Shown piece after piece: positions 41,932 through 50,340 of a stretch of 64,000 bases of DNA. The notes beneath the pieces are model-generated. The model was not told where the DNA came from and searched no databases. It worked only from the letters and a program-made list of their open reading frames with translations. Source of the DNA: Lachnospiraceae bacterium (lineage in GTDB: Bacteria; Bacillota; Clostridia; Lachnospirales; Lachnospiraceae). The translations under genes and the position numbers were made by a program. The stretch covers positions 2,266,501 through 2,330,500 of the forward strand of contig AP025573.1 in the NCBI GenBank assembly GCA_022845895.1, given 5' to 3'. The number at the start of each line of letters is the position of its first letter. Positions within the stretch are counted from its first letter, which is position 1.

Positions 41932-43416
41932 CTAATCAATCTCGCCCCAGAAGGCGCTATTTGTCTTATATTCCCTAATGTCACTGAAATCAAACGGCGC
42001 CGTGACCCAGGCGTAGCCGAGGTCGTCCGGGTCGTCTGCCTTATAGTTGAAATCGAACCCTATCTCGATTCCATCCGCATCAGCAAAAAAGTTGGCCACA
42101 TACACGCCGCCTTGGCTGTCGCCTTTGAGCGCGCTCTCCATCTGCTTCCGGCTCAGTTCAGATAGAAACGTATCGTCGTCCGCCTCATCCTTCATCCCTT
42201 CCAGCCATTCGTTCATAAAAGCCGCATCCGTATTCACGATATCTTTCACTTCATAGACCGTGCCGTCCCGGAGGCTTATGTTCCTGGCCCTCAGATCCAC
42301 ATAATATGTACTGCTGTCCCCCTGGTAGCTGTAATCCTGGAATATGACGCTGACGAACTCATTGTTGATATAGCTGATCTTGTACTCTACATAACTGACG
42401 AGCGCCGGATATTCGGAGGCCAGAACGCCTTCTTTCACACTCTCCGACGGATTCGTATATATCTTATCCACTGTCTCCATGGCACAGTCTTTCAGCGCAC
42501 CGTTGACCTTTGTACCGAGTTCTTCGTCAAGACCGTTGATCTGGGGATATTTGACCTGGAAATCTACTACCATGGATGTCTTCTCATCGTCTGTATAAGC
42601 ATACACCTGTTCCTCTGTCTCGTATTTCAAATCGCCGGCCTCATATGCCGGGACGGACTCCAGACCGGACAGCGCTTCTCCATCTCCATAGCTGCCATCA
42701 TAGTCATCCCAGTTATGCTCTCCCCTGCCATAGCCGTCATAATCATGATTGCCATAATCATCCCCATAATCATGTCTGTCCCTGTCGTCATAGGGCTCTT
42801 CATACACGTCGGAATGGCGTTCCCGTATATAGCTGCCGATTCCTCTTACAGCGATAGAAATGCCGAATATGAGAACAGCCAGGAGCAGTACGCTCCCAAT
42901 GGCTATCCCCACAATCAGAGGCGTCCGGCTCTTTCCCGCGGACGGATATGCAGATCTGTCAATCGCAAGTTCCATAGGGAGGAACCGTATGCCGTTGACA
43001 ACCTGTTCTTCTCCTGCCGCCTGAAAGCCCAGGCTTTCGTAATGCGCGACTGCACCCGGGGCCGCATTCACGGTAGCCTTATCCACTTTAAGCACGGTTG
43101 CACAGTACGCTGCAGCCGCCTCACAGAGGCTTCTTCCGATACCTCTTCCCTGGCTGTTCCGGCATACGAAGAACAGGCTGATATGACCGTCCTTCCGGAA
43201 AGCCATGGTTCCTTTCAGCTCATTATCCTCGAACGCGCCGAAGAAGAGAAGCTCTCCTCTGCGGAACATCGGACATATATTATCGTACTTAATAAAACTC
43301 CGGAACTCTTCCACGCCTTCCGGGGTATATGACGGCGCTACTTCTTCTGCGAACACTTCCCATACGAGATGAAGTGCCGTCAGAAGCTCCTGCTCCTTCA
43401 GAATCCTGATATCCAT
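41932..43416 (-). CDS. GNAT acetyltransferase-membrane-DUF3298 fusion protein
   Basis: A 494-residue fusion. Residues 1-150 are a GNAT N-acetyltransferase (MDIRILKEQELLTALHLVWE; acetyl-CoA loop CRNSQGRGIGRSLCEAAAAY; HYESLGF near the end). One membrane helix follows (TPLIVGIAIGSVLLLAVLIF). Next comes a low-complexity acidic linker rich in Asp, Tyr and Gly (DDRDRHDYGDDYGNHDYDGY). The outer part has a PdaC/DUF4163-like stretch followed by DUF3298 (YVDLRARNISLRDGTVYEVK to GIEIGFDFNYKADDPDDLGY). The layout puts the acetyltransferase inside and DUF3298 outside the cell. DUF3298 occurs in anti-sigma factor RsiV and peptidoglycan deacetylases, where it binds lysozyme or wall material. The role of the fusion is unknown. 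Confidence 0.82.
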   Translation of the reverse strand: MDIRILKEQELLTALHLVWEVFAEEVAPSYTPEGVEEFRSFIKYDNICPMFRRGELLFFGAFEDNELKGTMAFRKDGHISLFFVCRNSQGRGIGRSLCEAAAAYCATVLKVDKATVNAAPGAVAHYESLGFQAAGEEQVVNGIRFLPMELAIDRSAYPSAGKSRTPLIVGIAIGSVLLLAVLIFGISIAVRGIGSYIRERHSDVYEEPYDDRDRHDYGDDYGNHDYDGYGRGEHNWDDYDGSYGDGEALSGLESVPAYEAGDLKYETEEQVYAYTDDEKTSMVVDFQVKYPQINGLDEELGTKVNGALKDCAMETVDKIYTNPSESVKEGVLASEYPALVSYVEYKISYINNEFVSVIFQDYSYQGDSSTYYVDLRARNISLRDGTVYEVKDIVNTDAAFMNEWLEGMKDEADDDTFLSELSRKQMESALKGDSQGGVYVANFFADADGIEIGFDFNYKADDPDDLGYAWVTAPFDFSDIREYKTNSAFWGEID

Positions 43417-43429
43417 GAGCCGTACCTCC

Positions 43430-44677
43430 TTATGAATGGTATTTAAGCAGTTCCTCCCGCAGCAGTGTCAGCGCCCGGACGACAGAATAATCCCGGTTCT
43501 TATCACGGCTGCCGGTAAAATAGAATTCCTCCACACGTACATTCCCTTTTACACAGCATCCTACATAGACAAGGCCTACCGGCTTGTCTTTCGTCCCGCC
43601 ACCGGGTCCCGCGATACCGGTTACGCTGAGCGCCGCATCCGCGCCTGCTGCCTTTGCCGCTCCCGCCGCCATCTCATATGCTGTCTGCGGGCTCACGGCA
43701 CCGAACTCCATGAGCGTCTCCCGCTTTACATCAAGAATCCGTTCTTTGGCGTCATTGGAATAGGTGATATATCCCTCTTTGTAGACGGCTGACGCCCCTG
43801 CCACATTCAGAAGCCGGCCCGCCAGCAGACCTCCGGTACATGACTCTGCCGTCGTCACGAGAAGGTTCTTCTCTTTCAGAAGCTCGACAATGGCTTCTTC
43901 CAGCGTCACCTCCTCTTCTGTCGTATATATCTTATCTCCAAACCGTTTGAACAGTTCGTCGACCATCGGCTTCATCAGCTCTTCAGCCTCTTCCCCGCTC
44001 TTCGCCCGCGCCGTCACACGGAAGTGGACTTCCCCTGTCTTGGCGTATGGGGCCAGCGTAGGATTCGTCTGCGTGTCCATGAGGTCAGAGACCATCGTCT
44101 CCGCCTTGCTCTCTCCGATGGAACAGATTTTAACCATCTTGGAATAGATGCCCTCCGGCTGAAGCTTATTGAGATAGGAAGCAATGTCCCGTTCGAACAT
44201 GGGCTTGATTTCATTTGGAGGTCCCGGCAGCAGTATGGCGGCCTTTCCATCCTCCTCGATAATCAGCCCGGGCGCCGTGCCGTTATGATTGTCCACTACG
44301 ATGGCGCCTTCCGGAACCATTGCCTGTTTCCAGTTGTTCGACGTAATCTGGCCGCTGTGTACCTGACGGAAATATTCTTGTATACGCTCTTTCGTATGGG
44401 CATCTTCTTTTATCTCCCGTCCAAATACCTTTGCGGCTACTTCTTTTGTAATATCATCCTTCGTCGGTCCGAGGCCGCCGCTTAGGATGACGATATCCGA
44501 GCGGGAAAGTGCAAGCCTGATTGCCTCTTCAAGCCTTTCCTCATTATCACCGACCGCACTCTGATGGTAGCAGGACAGCCCGAGCAGCGCACATTTTTCC
44601 GCAAGATACGCCGCGTTTGTATTTACGATATTGCCAAGCAGGATTTCCGTCCCTACCGATATCAGTTCTACTGTCAT
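43430..44677 (-). CDS. cinA: CinA family nicotinamide-nucleotide amidase
   Basis: A 415-residue two-domain CinA. The N-terminal molybdopterin-binding-like domain starts MTVELISVGTEILLGNIVNT and has the SGGLGPTKDDITKEV motif. The C-terminal PncC amidase domain begins TVEEAIVELLKEKNL-like and contains VTTAESCTGGLLAGRLLNVA and LSVTGIAGPGGGTKDKPVGL. CinA deamidates NMN to nicotinate mononucleotide and carries an ADP-ribose pyrophosphatase activity in some species. The start at 44677 has GGGAGGCATGTAAAC upstream and lies 2 bp after the pgsA stop. Last gene of the yicC-to-cinA run, as in many Firmicutes where cinA follows pgsA. Confidence 0.94.
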   Translation of the reverse strand: MTVELISVGTEILLGNIVNTNAAYLAEKCALLGLSCYHQSAVGDNEERLEEAIRLALSRSDIVILSGGLGPTKDDITKEVAAKVFGREIKEDAHTKERIQEYFRQVHSGQITSNNWKQAMVPEGAIVVDNHNGTAPGLIIEEDGKAAILLPGPPNEIKPMFERDIASYLNKLQPEGIYSKMVKICSIGESKAETMVSDLMDTQTNPTLAPYAKTGEVHFRVTARAKSGEEAEELMKPMVDELFKRFGDKIYTTEEEVTLEEAIVELLKEKNLLVTTAESCTGGLLAGRLLNVAGASAVYKEGYITYSNDAKERILDVKRETLMEFGAVSPQTAYEMAAGAAKAAGADAALSVTGIAGPGGGTKDKPVGLVYVGCCVKGNVRVEEFYFTGSRDKNRDYSVVRALTLLREELLKYHS

Positions 44678-44679
44678 GT

Positions 44680-45222
44680 TTACATGCCTCCCTGTGTTAA
44701 TACTTCCTTGTTCTTTGCAACATAATCGACCAGTGACACTACGGTCAATACTAAGGATACCCATATAAGCACAGTTCCAATCATGTCAAACACCCCTCCG
44801 AGATCCGCGATGAGCAGGATGATCATGAACATCTGGGACACGGTCTTGAACTTCCCCCAGTAGCTTGCGGCAATGACGATGCCGCTGTCGGACGCGACAA
44901 GCCGGAAGCCGCTGATGATGAACTCACGGGCGATGATTACGATTACAATCCACGCGTCCAGCTTGCCGAGCGGGATGAGACATATCATCGCTGAGCAGAC
45001 AAGCAGCTTGTCCGCCAGAGGGTCCATAAACTTTCCGAAGTTCGTCACAAGGTTCCTCGCCCTCGCAATCTTTCCGTCCAGCAAATCAGTGAGGCTTGCG
45101 ACGCAGAAAAGTACAAGCGCAATCCACTTGTTGGCGGCCCCTCCTATATCTGTCAGCAAAAACAGGACAAAAAACGGAACCATAATTATTCTGAGTACAG
45201 TCAGCTTATTTGGTAAATTCAT
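44680..45222 (-). CDS. pgsA: CDP-diacylglycerol--glycerol-3-phosphate 3-phosphatidyltransferase
   Basis: A 180-residue integral membrane enzyme making phosphatidylglycerophosphate, the first step of phosphatidylglycerol synthesis. The CDP-alcohol phosphotransferase signature D-G-x2-A-R-x8-G-x3-D-x3-D is complete in SLTDLLDGKIARARNLVTNF and GKFMDPLADKLL. N-terminal NLPNKLTVLRIIMVPFFVLF and further helices are standard. The start overlaps the rimO stop by ATGA and the stop is 2 bp before cinA. Classical order rimO-pgsA-cinA. Confidence 0.95.
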   Translation of the reverse strand: MNLPNKLTVLRIIMVPFFVLFLLTDIGGAANKWIALVLFCVASLTDLLDGKIARARNLVTNFGKFMDPLADKLLVCSAMICLIPLGKLDAWIVIVIIAREFIISGFRLVASDSGIVIAASYWGKFKTVSQMFMIILLIADLGGVFDMIGTVLIWVSLVLTVVSLVDYVAKNKEVLTQGGM

Positions 45223-46544
45223 GATATCAGCTCTCCTATCAAATCATATTCTGAGGCCCCGGTCACTTCCGCCATGGCAAAGTCTCCGGACATCAGTTCT
45301 TCTTCCGTATTGATAAATATAAGCCCGTCAACACCCGGGGCATCCTTATACGTCCTTCCGACGTATGCATTCTCATCGGCAACCTTGCCCTCTATCATGA
45401 CGAGCACCTTCCTGCCAACCATCGCGTCCGCCTGTTCAAAGACGATATCCTGCTGAAGCTCCATCAGTTCGGCCTGGCGGTCCGCCTTCCTCTCTTCCGG
45501 AATCTGATCCGGCATTACAGCGGCAGGCGTATCTTCTTCCGGCGAATAGGTAAATACCCCGAGCCGTTCAAATTCCATCTCATCTACAAATTCCATCAAT
45601 TCCTCATGCTGTGCATCCGTCTCTCCGGGAAATCCTGTGATGAGCGTCGTCCTGAGCGTGATATCAGGGATTTCCTCCCTCAGCTTTTCGATGATCTCCA
45701 CTAGCTGCTTCTTGCTCGTACGCCTTCCCATCCGTCTTAATATCTCATCGTTGGCATGCTGGATAGGAAGATCCAGATAATGGCAGATTTTCTTTTCTTC
45801 CTTTATAACCTGTATGAGCTCATCATAGATTTCTTCCGGATAGCAGTACAGTATCCGGATCCACCGCAGCCCCTCAATCGTGCACAGTTCCCTGATCAGG
45901 CGGTGGAGTGACTTTTCGCCGTATATGTCCTTTCCGTAAAGCGTCGTCTCCTGGGCTACGAGAATAAGCTCTTTCACCCCCTGTCCGGCCAGCTCTTCCG
46001 CCTCTCTCACCAGACGTTCCATCGGGACGCTGCGGAAATTGCCCCTTATCTTCGGGATGATGCAGTAGGTGCAGTGCTTGTCGCACCCTTCGGCTATCTT
46101 AAGGTATGCGTAATGCCCGCCGGTCGAAACGAGACGCTTCGCGTCTACAAGCGGAAGGGCGTCTATGTCTTCCATCTCCATACACGGATGTCCGGCCAGC
46201 GCTTCCTTCACGGCTTCTGCTATCTTATCGTAAGAAGCTGTACCTAGTACCGCGTCCACTTCCGGTATCTCCTCTACGATCTCCTTCTGGTAACGCTGTG
46301 CTAGACAGCCGGTGACGATAAGCGCCTTCAGCCTTCCCGTCTCCTTATACTCCGCCGCTTCAAGTATCGCCTGGATGCTCTCCTCTTTTGCGTCATGGAT
46401 GAAGCAGCACGTATTTACGACGATGACATCCGCCTCCGTCTCATCGTCCACGATCTGATAGCCCTCTCTGTCAAGAAGCCCCAGCATCACTTCTGAATCT
46501 ACGAGGTTCTTATCACAGCCGAGGGAAATAAACAATATGTTCAT
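45219..46544 (-). CDS. rimO: Ribosomal protein uS12 methylthiotransferase RimO
   Basis: A 441-residue methylthiotransferase acting on an aspartate of ribosomal protein S12. It has the N-terminal UPF0004 domain (MNILFISLGCDKNLVDSEVM with its cysteine, NTCCFIHDAKEESIQ) and the radical SAM motif GCDKHCTYCIIPKIRG. The TRAM-like domain is at the C terminus (GRKVLVMIEGKVADENAYVG). The GCDKNLVDSE opening distinguishes RimO from MiaB. It follows rpoZ by 71 bp; a weak hairpin at 46571-46603 lies in that gap. Overlaps pgsA by 4 bp. Confidence 0.95.
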   Translation of the reverse strand: MNILFISLGCDKNLVDSEVMLGLLDREGYQIVDDETEADVIVVNTCCFIHDAKEESIQAILEAAEYKETGRLKALIVTGCLAQRYQKEIVEEIPEVDAVLGTASYDKIAEAVKEALAGHPCMEMEDIDALPLVDAKRLVSTGGHYAYLKIAEGCDKHCTYCIIPKIRGNFRSVPMERLVREAEELAGQGVKELILVAQETTLYGKDIYGEKSLHRLIRELCTIEGLRWIRILYCYPEEIYDELIQVIKEEKKICHYLDLPIQHANDEILRRMGRRTSKKQLVEIIEKLREEIPDITLRTTLITGFPGETDAQHEELMEFVDEMEFERLGVFTYSPEEDTPAAVMPDQIPEERKADRQAELMELQQDIVFEQADAMVGRKVLVMIEGKVADENAYVGRTYKDAPGVDGLIFINTEEELMSGDFAMAEVTGASEYDLIGELIS

Positions 46545-46615
46545 AGGTAAGGTCTCCTCATTTATAGTCAGAAAGGCAGATACCGCCCGGGCACCTGCCT
46601 CATCTATCTCTTTCC

Positions 46616-46858
46616 TTAGTTGTCTTCCTCTTCACCGACTACGGTGATCTTGCCGCAATTCAGCTCGTCAATCGCGACAGAGAGAGGTTTCTCTCCATTC
46701 TTCATATTTACAAGCGGTATGGAGCCGTCGATGATCTCTCTTGCCCGCTTAGCTGTGGCCATGACGATAGAATATCGGCTGTTGACAATCTTTGTCTCGC
46801 CTTCTTCTACATCTTTGTTGACCACTTTCATTAAATCTGTGTAAGATGGATGTAACAT
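46616..46858 (-). CDS. rpoZ: DNA-directed RNA polymerase omega subunit
   Basis: An 80-residue RpoZ. It has the family block SRYSIVMATAKRARE followed by SIPLVNMKNGEKPLSVAIDE, and an N terminus MLHPSYTDLMKVVNKDVEEG. Omega aids RNA polymerase assembly. It lies 3 bp after gmk, the usual gmk-rpoZ pair. Confidence 0.94.
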   Translation of the reverse strand: MLHPSYTDLMKVVNKDVEEGETKIVNSRYSIVMATAKRAREIIDGSIPLVNMKNGEKPLSVAIDELNCGKITVVGEEEDN

Positions 46859-46861
46859 ACA

Positions 46862-47482
46862 CTATTCTCCTTTCAACTCTTCCTTCATATGCTCTATAAA
46901 TGCTGCATTACGGGAACTTCTCATATGTTCCCCTCTGATAATCTCATGTACATCTTCCACGCATATGTCCAGCTTGTCGTTCACGATAAGATAATCATAC
47001 TTATCCATGCCTTCCGCCTCTTCACCGGCACGTCTCAGACGGGACTCGATGACCTCCATCGTCTCTGTGCCTCTTCCGACGAGGCGTCTCTTAAGCTCCT
47101 CCACAGACGGCGGCGTGACGAACAGAAGCAAGGTGTCCGGCATCTTCTCCTTCACCTTGAGCGCTCCTTGTATCTCAATCTCGAGTATCACGTCTTTCCC
47201 GGCCTTAAGCTGTTCTTCTACATATGCCTTCGGTGTTCCGTAATAGTTATTTACGTAACTAGCATACTCTATCAACTCGTCTTGTGCAATCATTTTTTCA
47301 AATTCTTCTTTTGTTTTGAAGAAATATTCCCGCCCGTCGGCTTCGCCCGGACGCGGGGCTCTCGTAGTCGCTGAAACAGACAGGGCATAGCAGCTATACT
47401 TCTTCAGCAGCTCTTTCATAATCGTCCCCTTGCCGGCCCCGGAAAAACCGGACACCACGGTGAGGATTCCTTTCTTATTCAT
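46862..47482 (-). CDS. gmk: Guanylate kinase
   Basis: A 206-residue GMP kinase (GMP + ATP to GDP + ADP). The P-loop is VVSGFSGAGKGTIMKELL. The GMP-binding block is YALSVSATTRAPRPGEADGR with EYFF following. The lid and C-terminal segment are VGRGTETMEVIESRLRRAGE. It is placed 14 bp after yicC and 3 bp before rpoZ. The DUF370/RemA gene often found between yicC and gmk in Firmicutes is absent. Confidence 0.95.
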   Translation of the reverse strand: MNKKGILTVVSGFSGAGKGTIMKELLKKYSCYALSVSATTRAPRPGEADGREYFFKTKEEFEKMIAQDELIEYASYVNNYYGTPKAYVEEQLKAGKDVILEIEIQGALKVKEKMPDTLLLFVTPPSVEELKRRLVGRGTETMEVIESRLRRAGEEAEGMDKYDYLIVNDKLDICVEDVHEIIRGEHMRSSRNAAFIEHMKEELKGE

Positions 47483-47496
47483 AGATTACTACCTCT

Positions 47497-48378
47497 CTAT
47501 TCGATATTCTGAATCTGCTCACGGACTTTTTCTATCTCTGTCTTAAGATCGATGGCACGGTTGGAGACCTCCAGGTCATTCGCTTTCGAGAGGATTGTAT
47601 TCGCCTCACGGTTCATCTCCTGGGCTATGAAGTCCAGCTTGCGCCCGATACCTGCCTCTTCTGACTTAAGCGTCTCCTTCATGTGTTCGATATGGCTTTT
47701 CAATCTGACTATTTCTTCGTCCGTACATATCTTATCCGCAAAGATAACGACCTCAGCAGCGATACGGCCTTCGTCCATCTGGGCATCCTCCAGCAGCTCC
47801 TTAACCTTCTCCTCCAGCTTCTGCCGGTATGCAGCTACGATCTCAGGAGAGCGTTCCTCTATGTATGCGACAAGCCCAAGCATACCGTCCAGCTTGCTTA
47901 CGATATCTTGCTTCAGATTCTCCCCTTCCAGCGTGCGGGTCTCTACGAACTGCCTTATGGCACCGTCAAGCGCCTGACAAAGTCCATTCCACAATTCCTC
48001 TTCATCGACAGCCTGCTCCTCCATGGAAAGCACTTCCGGATAACGTGATAATGTAGATACGCGTATGTCATTCTCCAGCGAGAAAGCCTCCTCCATCTGC
48101 TTGAAATATGTGAGGTATTCGCCTGCCAGCGTCTCATTATACTTCAGGGCAACCTGGCTCTCCGAAGAATCTTCATATGTGATAAACAGGTCTACCTTGC
48201 CCCTCAGTATCGATTTCTTGAGGAGGCTGCGTATGGAAGTCTCAAAAAAATTCAGTTTCTTCGGCATCCGGATATTCATGTCCAGATAGCGGTGGTTCAC
48301 ACCTTTCATCTCGACGGCGAATCTGCGCTCCCCTTCCATAATCTCACAGCGCCCGAAACCTGTCATACTCTTAATCAT
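47497..48378 (-). CDS. yicC: YicC family protein (putative endoribonuclease)
   Basis: A 293-residue YicC protein: MIKSMTGFGRCEIMEGERRF at the N terminus, MKGVNHRYLDMNIRMPKKLN next, and ELDFIAQEMNREANTILSKA-type C-terminal block (here KLDFIAQEMNREANTILSKA followed by NDLEVSNRAIDLKTEIEKVR). E. coli YicC is reported to be an endoribonuclease affecting small RNA decay. It is first in the run yicC-gmk-rpoZ-rimO-pgsA-cinA and has a consensus promoter at 48446-48474. Confidence 0.94.
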   Translation of the reverse strand: MIKSMTGFGRCEIMEGERRFAVEMKGVNHRYLDMNIRMPKKLNFFETSIRSLLKKSILRGKVDLFITYEDSSESQVALKYNETLAGEYLTYFKQMEEAFSLENDIRVSTLSRYPEVLSMEEQAVDEEELWNGLCQALDGAIRQFVETRTLEGENLKQDIVSKLDGMLGLVAYIEERSPEIVAAYRQKLEEKVKELLEDAQMDEGRIAAEVVIFADKICTDEEIVRLKSHIEHMKETLKSEEAGIGRKLDFIAQEMNREANTILSKANDLEVSNRAIDLKTEIEKVREQIQNIE

Positions 48379-48445
48379 GATATAAACCTCTTTTTATATA
48401 TTCGTCGTATTGTCCTCTGCTAGAACCTCGTAACAATCACCGTTT

Positions 48446-48474
48446 ATTATAATCTATTTGCAAAATTACGTCAA
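48446..48474 (-). promoter_or_regulatory. Sigma-A promoter of the yicC operon
   Basis: On the minus strand TTGACG (48474-48469), 17 bp, TATAAT (48451-48446): nearly perfect consensus, about 70 bp before the yicC start. Confidence 0.8.
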
Positions 48475-48482
48475 TTGTTTCC

Positions 48483-48511
48483 TTGCCTGTATTTGCCAAG
48501 TCCTGTATAAT
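48483..48511 (+). promoter_or_regulatory. Sigma-A promoter of rqcH
   Basis: TTGCCT (48483-48488), 17 bp, TATAAT (48506-48511) on the plus strand, about 80 bp before rqcH. It is back-to-back with the yicC promoter. Confidence 0.75.
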
Positions 48512-48588
48512 CATCTTAGTGTCTGCCTGCGGGGCAGCGAATCCCCGTACCGCAGAAGCATAACCGATGAAGGAAAGGAAGGATTGAC

Positions 48589-50325
48589 ATGGCTTTTGAC
48601 GGAATAACGATTGCCGCTTTAGTGAAGGAACTGGATGAGAACCTGACAGACGGGCGCATAGCCAAGATAGCCCAGCCGGAAAGCGACGAACTGCTGCTCA
48701 CGGTTAAGACGCCGGCAGGACAGCGAAGGCTTTACATCTCTGCCAGCGCTTCTCTTCCACTCATATATCTTACTGCCGAAAATAAACCGAGCCCCATGAC
48801 CGCCCCCGGCTTCTGCATGCTGCTCAGGAAGCATATCGGAGGGGGGAGGATAACCGCCATATGGCAGCCAAAGCTGGAGCGCATCATCCATATTGATATC
48901 GAGCATCTGGACGAACTCGGCGACCTGTGCAAAAAGACGCTCATAGTAGAAATCATGGGAAAGCACAGCAACATCATCTTCTGCGACGACAAAGGCATGA
49001 TAATAGACAGCATCAAGCATGTGTCCGCCCAGATGAGTTCCGTGCGTGAAGTATTGCCGGGACGCCCGTATTTTATACCGGACACGATGGAAAAGCAGGA
49101 TCCTCTGGATACGGATAAGAGCTCCTTTGCCACCTTATTAAAGAGCAGGCCGGCGCCAATCGGAAAGGCGCTCTATCTATGCTTTACCGGTATCAGCCCC
49201 GTTGCGGCGGAAGAAGTGTGCCATCTGGCCGGACTGGACTCGTCCATGACCGCCAGAGACTTGTCGGATGATATGATGACACACCTGTACAGGCAGTTCA
49301 GCTATTATTTCGAGCAAGTGCAGAATAAGACCTTTGCACCGGCCATCTATTACAGCGGCAGTGACCCGAAGGACTTCTCCGCCCTTTTGCTCAGCCATTA
49401 CGGAGCATACCGGCGGCAGGAATACTCCTCTGTCTCTGAACTGCTCGGTACCTATTATGCAGCCAAAAATGCGATGACCCGTATCCGGCAGAAGTCTGCG
49501 GATCTGCGACACGTCGTCCAGACCGCGCTGGAGCGCAGCCGCAAAAAGTATGACCTGCAGCAGCGGCAGTTAAGAGATACGGAAAGCCGGGATAAGTTCA
49601 AAGTATACGGCGAGCTGATCAACACGTACGGTTATCATCTGCCGGAGGACGCTTCTGAGCTTACCGCCCTCAATTACTACACGAACGAAGATGTGACCAT
49701 TCCGCTGGATAAGAATCTCACCCCTCAGGAAAATGCCCAGAGGTATTTTAACAAGTACAATAAGCAGAAGCGTACGTTTGAAGCTTTGAGCGGCCTCATA
49801 AAGGAGACCGCCGATGACATAAGATACCTGGAATCTATCAGCAATTCCCTCGATATCGCGCAAAATGAGGACGACCTGCTGCAGATCAAGGAAGAGCTGA
49901 CCCAGTCCGGTTATATACGAAGAAAATATACGAAAAAGAAAATCAGGCTGACAAGCAAGCCCCTGCACTACCTCTCAAGCGACGGCTTCCACATGTATGT
50001 AGGGAAAAACAATCTTCAGAACGATGAGCTGACCTTCCACTTTGCGGACGGAAACGACTGGTGGTTCCATGCCAAAGGCGCCCCAGGCTCCCATGTCATC
50101 GTGAAAAGCGGGGGAAATGAGCTTCCCGACACTACGTTTGAAGAGGCCGGCAGGCTGGCTGCGTATTACTCCAAAAACCGCGGAAGCGACAAGGTGGAGA
50201 TTGATTATATAGAAAAGAAACATGTCAAAAAGCCAAATGGAGCAAAGCCGGGCTTCGTAATATATTACACGAACTATTCCCTTGTGATAGATTCCGATAT
50301 CTCTGCGATTGAGGAAGTGGATTAA
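48589..50325 (+). CDS. rqcH: Rqc2-like ribosome quality control protein RqcH (NFACT)
   Basis: A 578-residue NFACT-domain protein formerly called fibronectin-binding protein A. It has the NFACT-N domain (MAFDGITIAALVKELDENLT, then LIVEIMGKHSNIIFCDDKGM) and a middle coiled coil (VQTALERSRKKYDLQQRQLR). The C-terminal NFACT-R domain contains NDWWFHAKGAPGSHVIVKSG and DKVEIDYIEKKHVKKPNGAK. RqcH recruits tRNA-Ala to stalled 50S-nascent chain complexes and adds C-terminal alanine tails. The Asp-Arg pair known as D97/R98 in B. subtilis is Glu97-Arg98 here (KLERII), a conservative change. The start has AAGGAAGGATTGAC upstream. Single gene, divergent from yicC. Confidence 0.93.
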   Translation: MAFDGITIAALVKELDENLTDGRIAKIAQPESDELLLTVKTPAGQRRLYISASASLPLIYLTAENKPSPMTAPGFCMLLRKHIGGGRITAIWQPKLERIIHIDIEHLDELGDLCKKTLIVEIMGKHSNIIFCDDKGMIIDSIKHVSAQMSSVREVLPGRPYFIPDTMEKQDPLDTDKSSFATLLKSRPAPIGKALYLCFTGISPVAAEEVCHLAGLDSSMTARDLSDDMMTHLYRQFSYYFEQVQNKTFAPAIYYSGSDPKDFSALLLSHYGAYRRQEYSSVSELLGTYYAAKNAMTRIRQKSADLRHVVQTALERSRKKYDLQQRQLRDTESRDKFKVYGELINTYGYHLPEDASELTALNYYTNEDVTIPLDKNLTPQENAQRYFNKYNKQKRTFEALSGLIKETADDIRYLESISNSLDIAQNEDDLLQIKEELTQSGYIRRKYTKKKIRLTSKPLHYLSSDGFHMYVGKNNLQNDELTFHFADGNDWWFHAKGAPGSHVIVKSGGNELPDTTFEEAGRLAAYYSKNRGSDKVEIDYIEKKHVKKPNGAKPGFVIYYTNYSLVIDSDISAIEEVD

Positions 50326-50340
50326 ATAAGGTCAGAACGT

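Noticed and set aside
46571-46603. Hairpin between rpoZ and rimO as a true terminator
   Set aside because: Stem is short and interrupted with no T run; at most a weak attenuator, so not listed as a feature.
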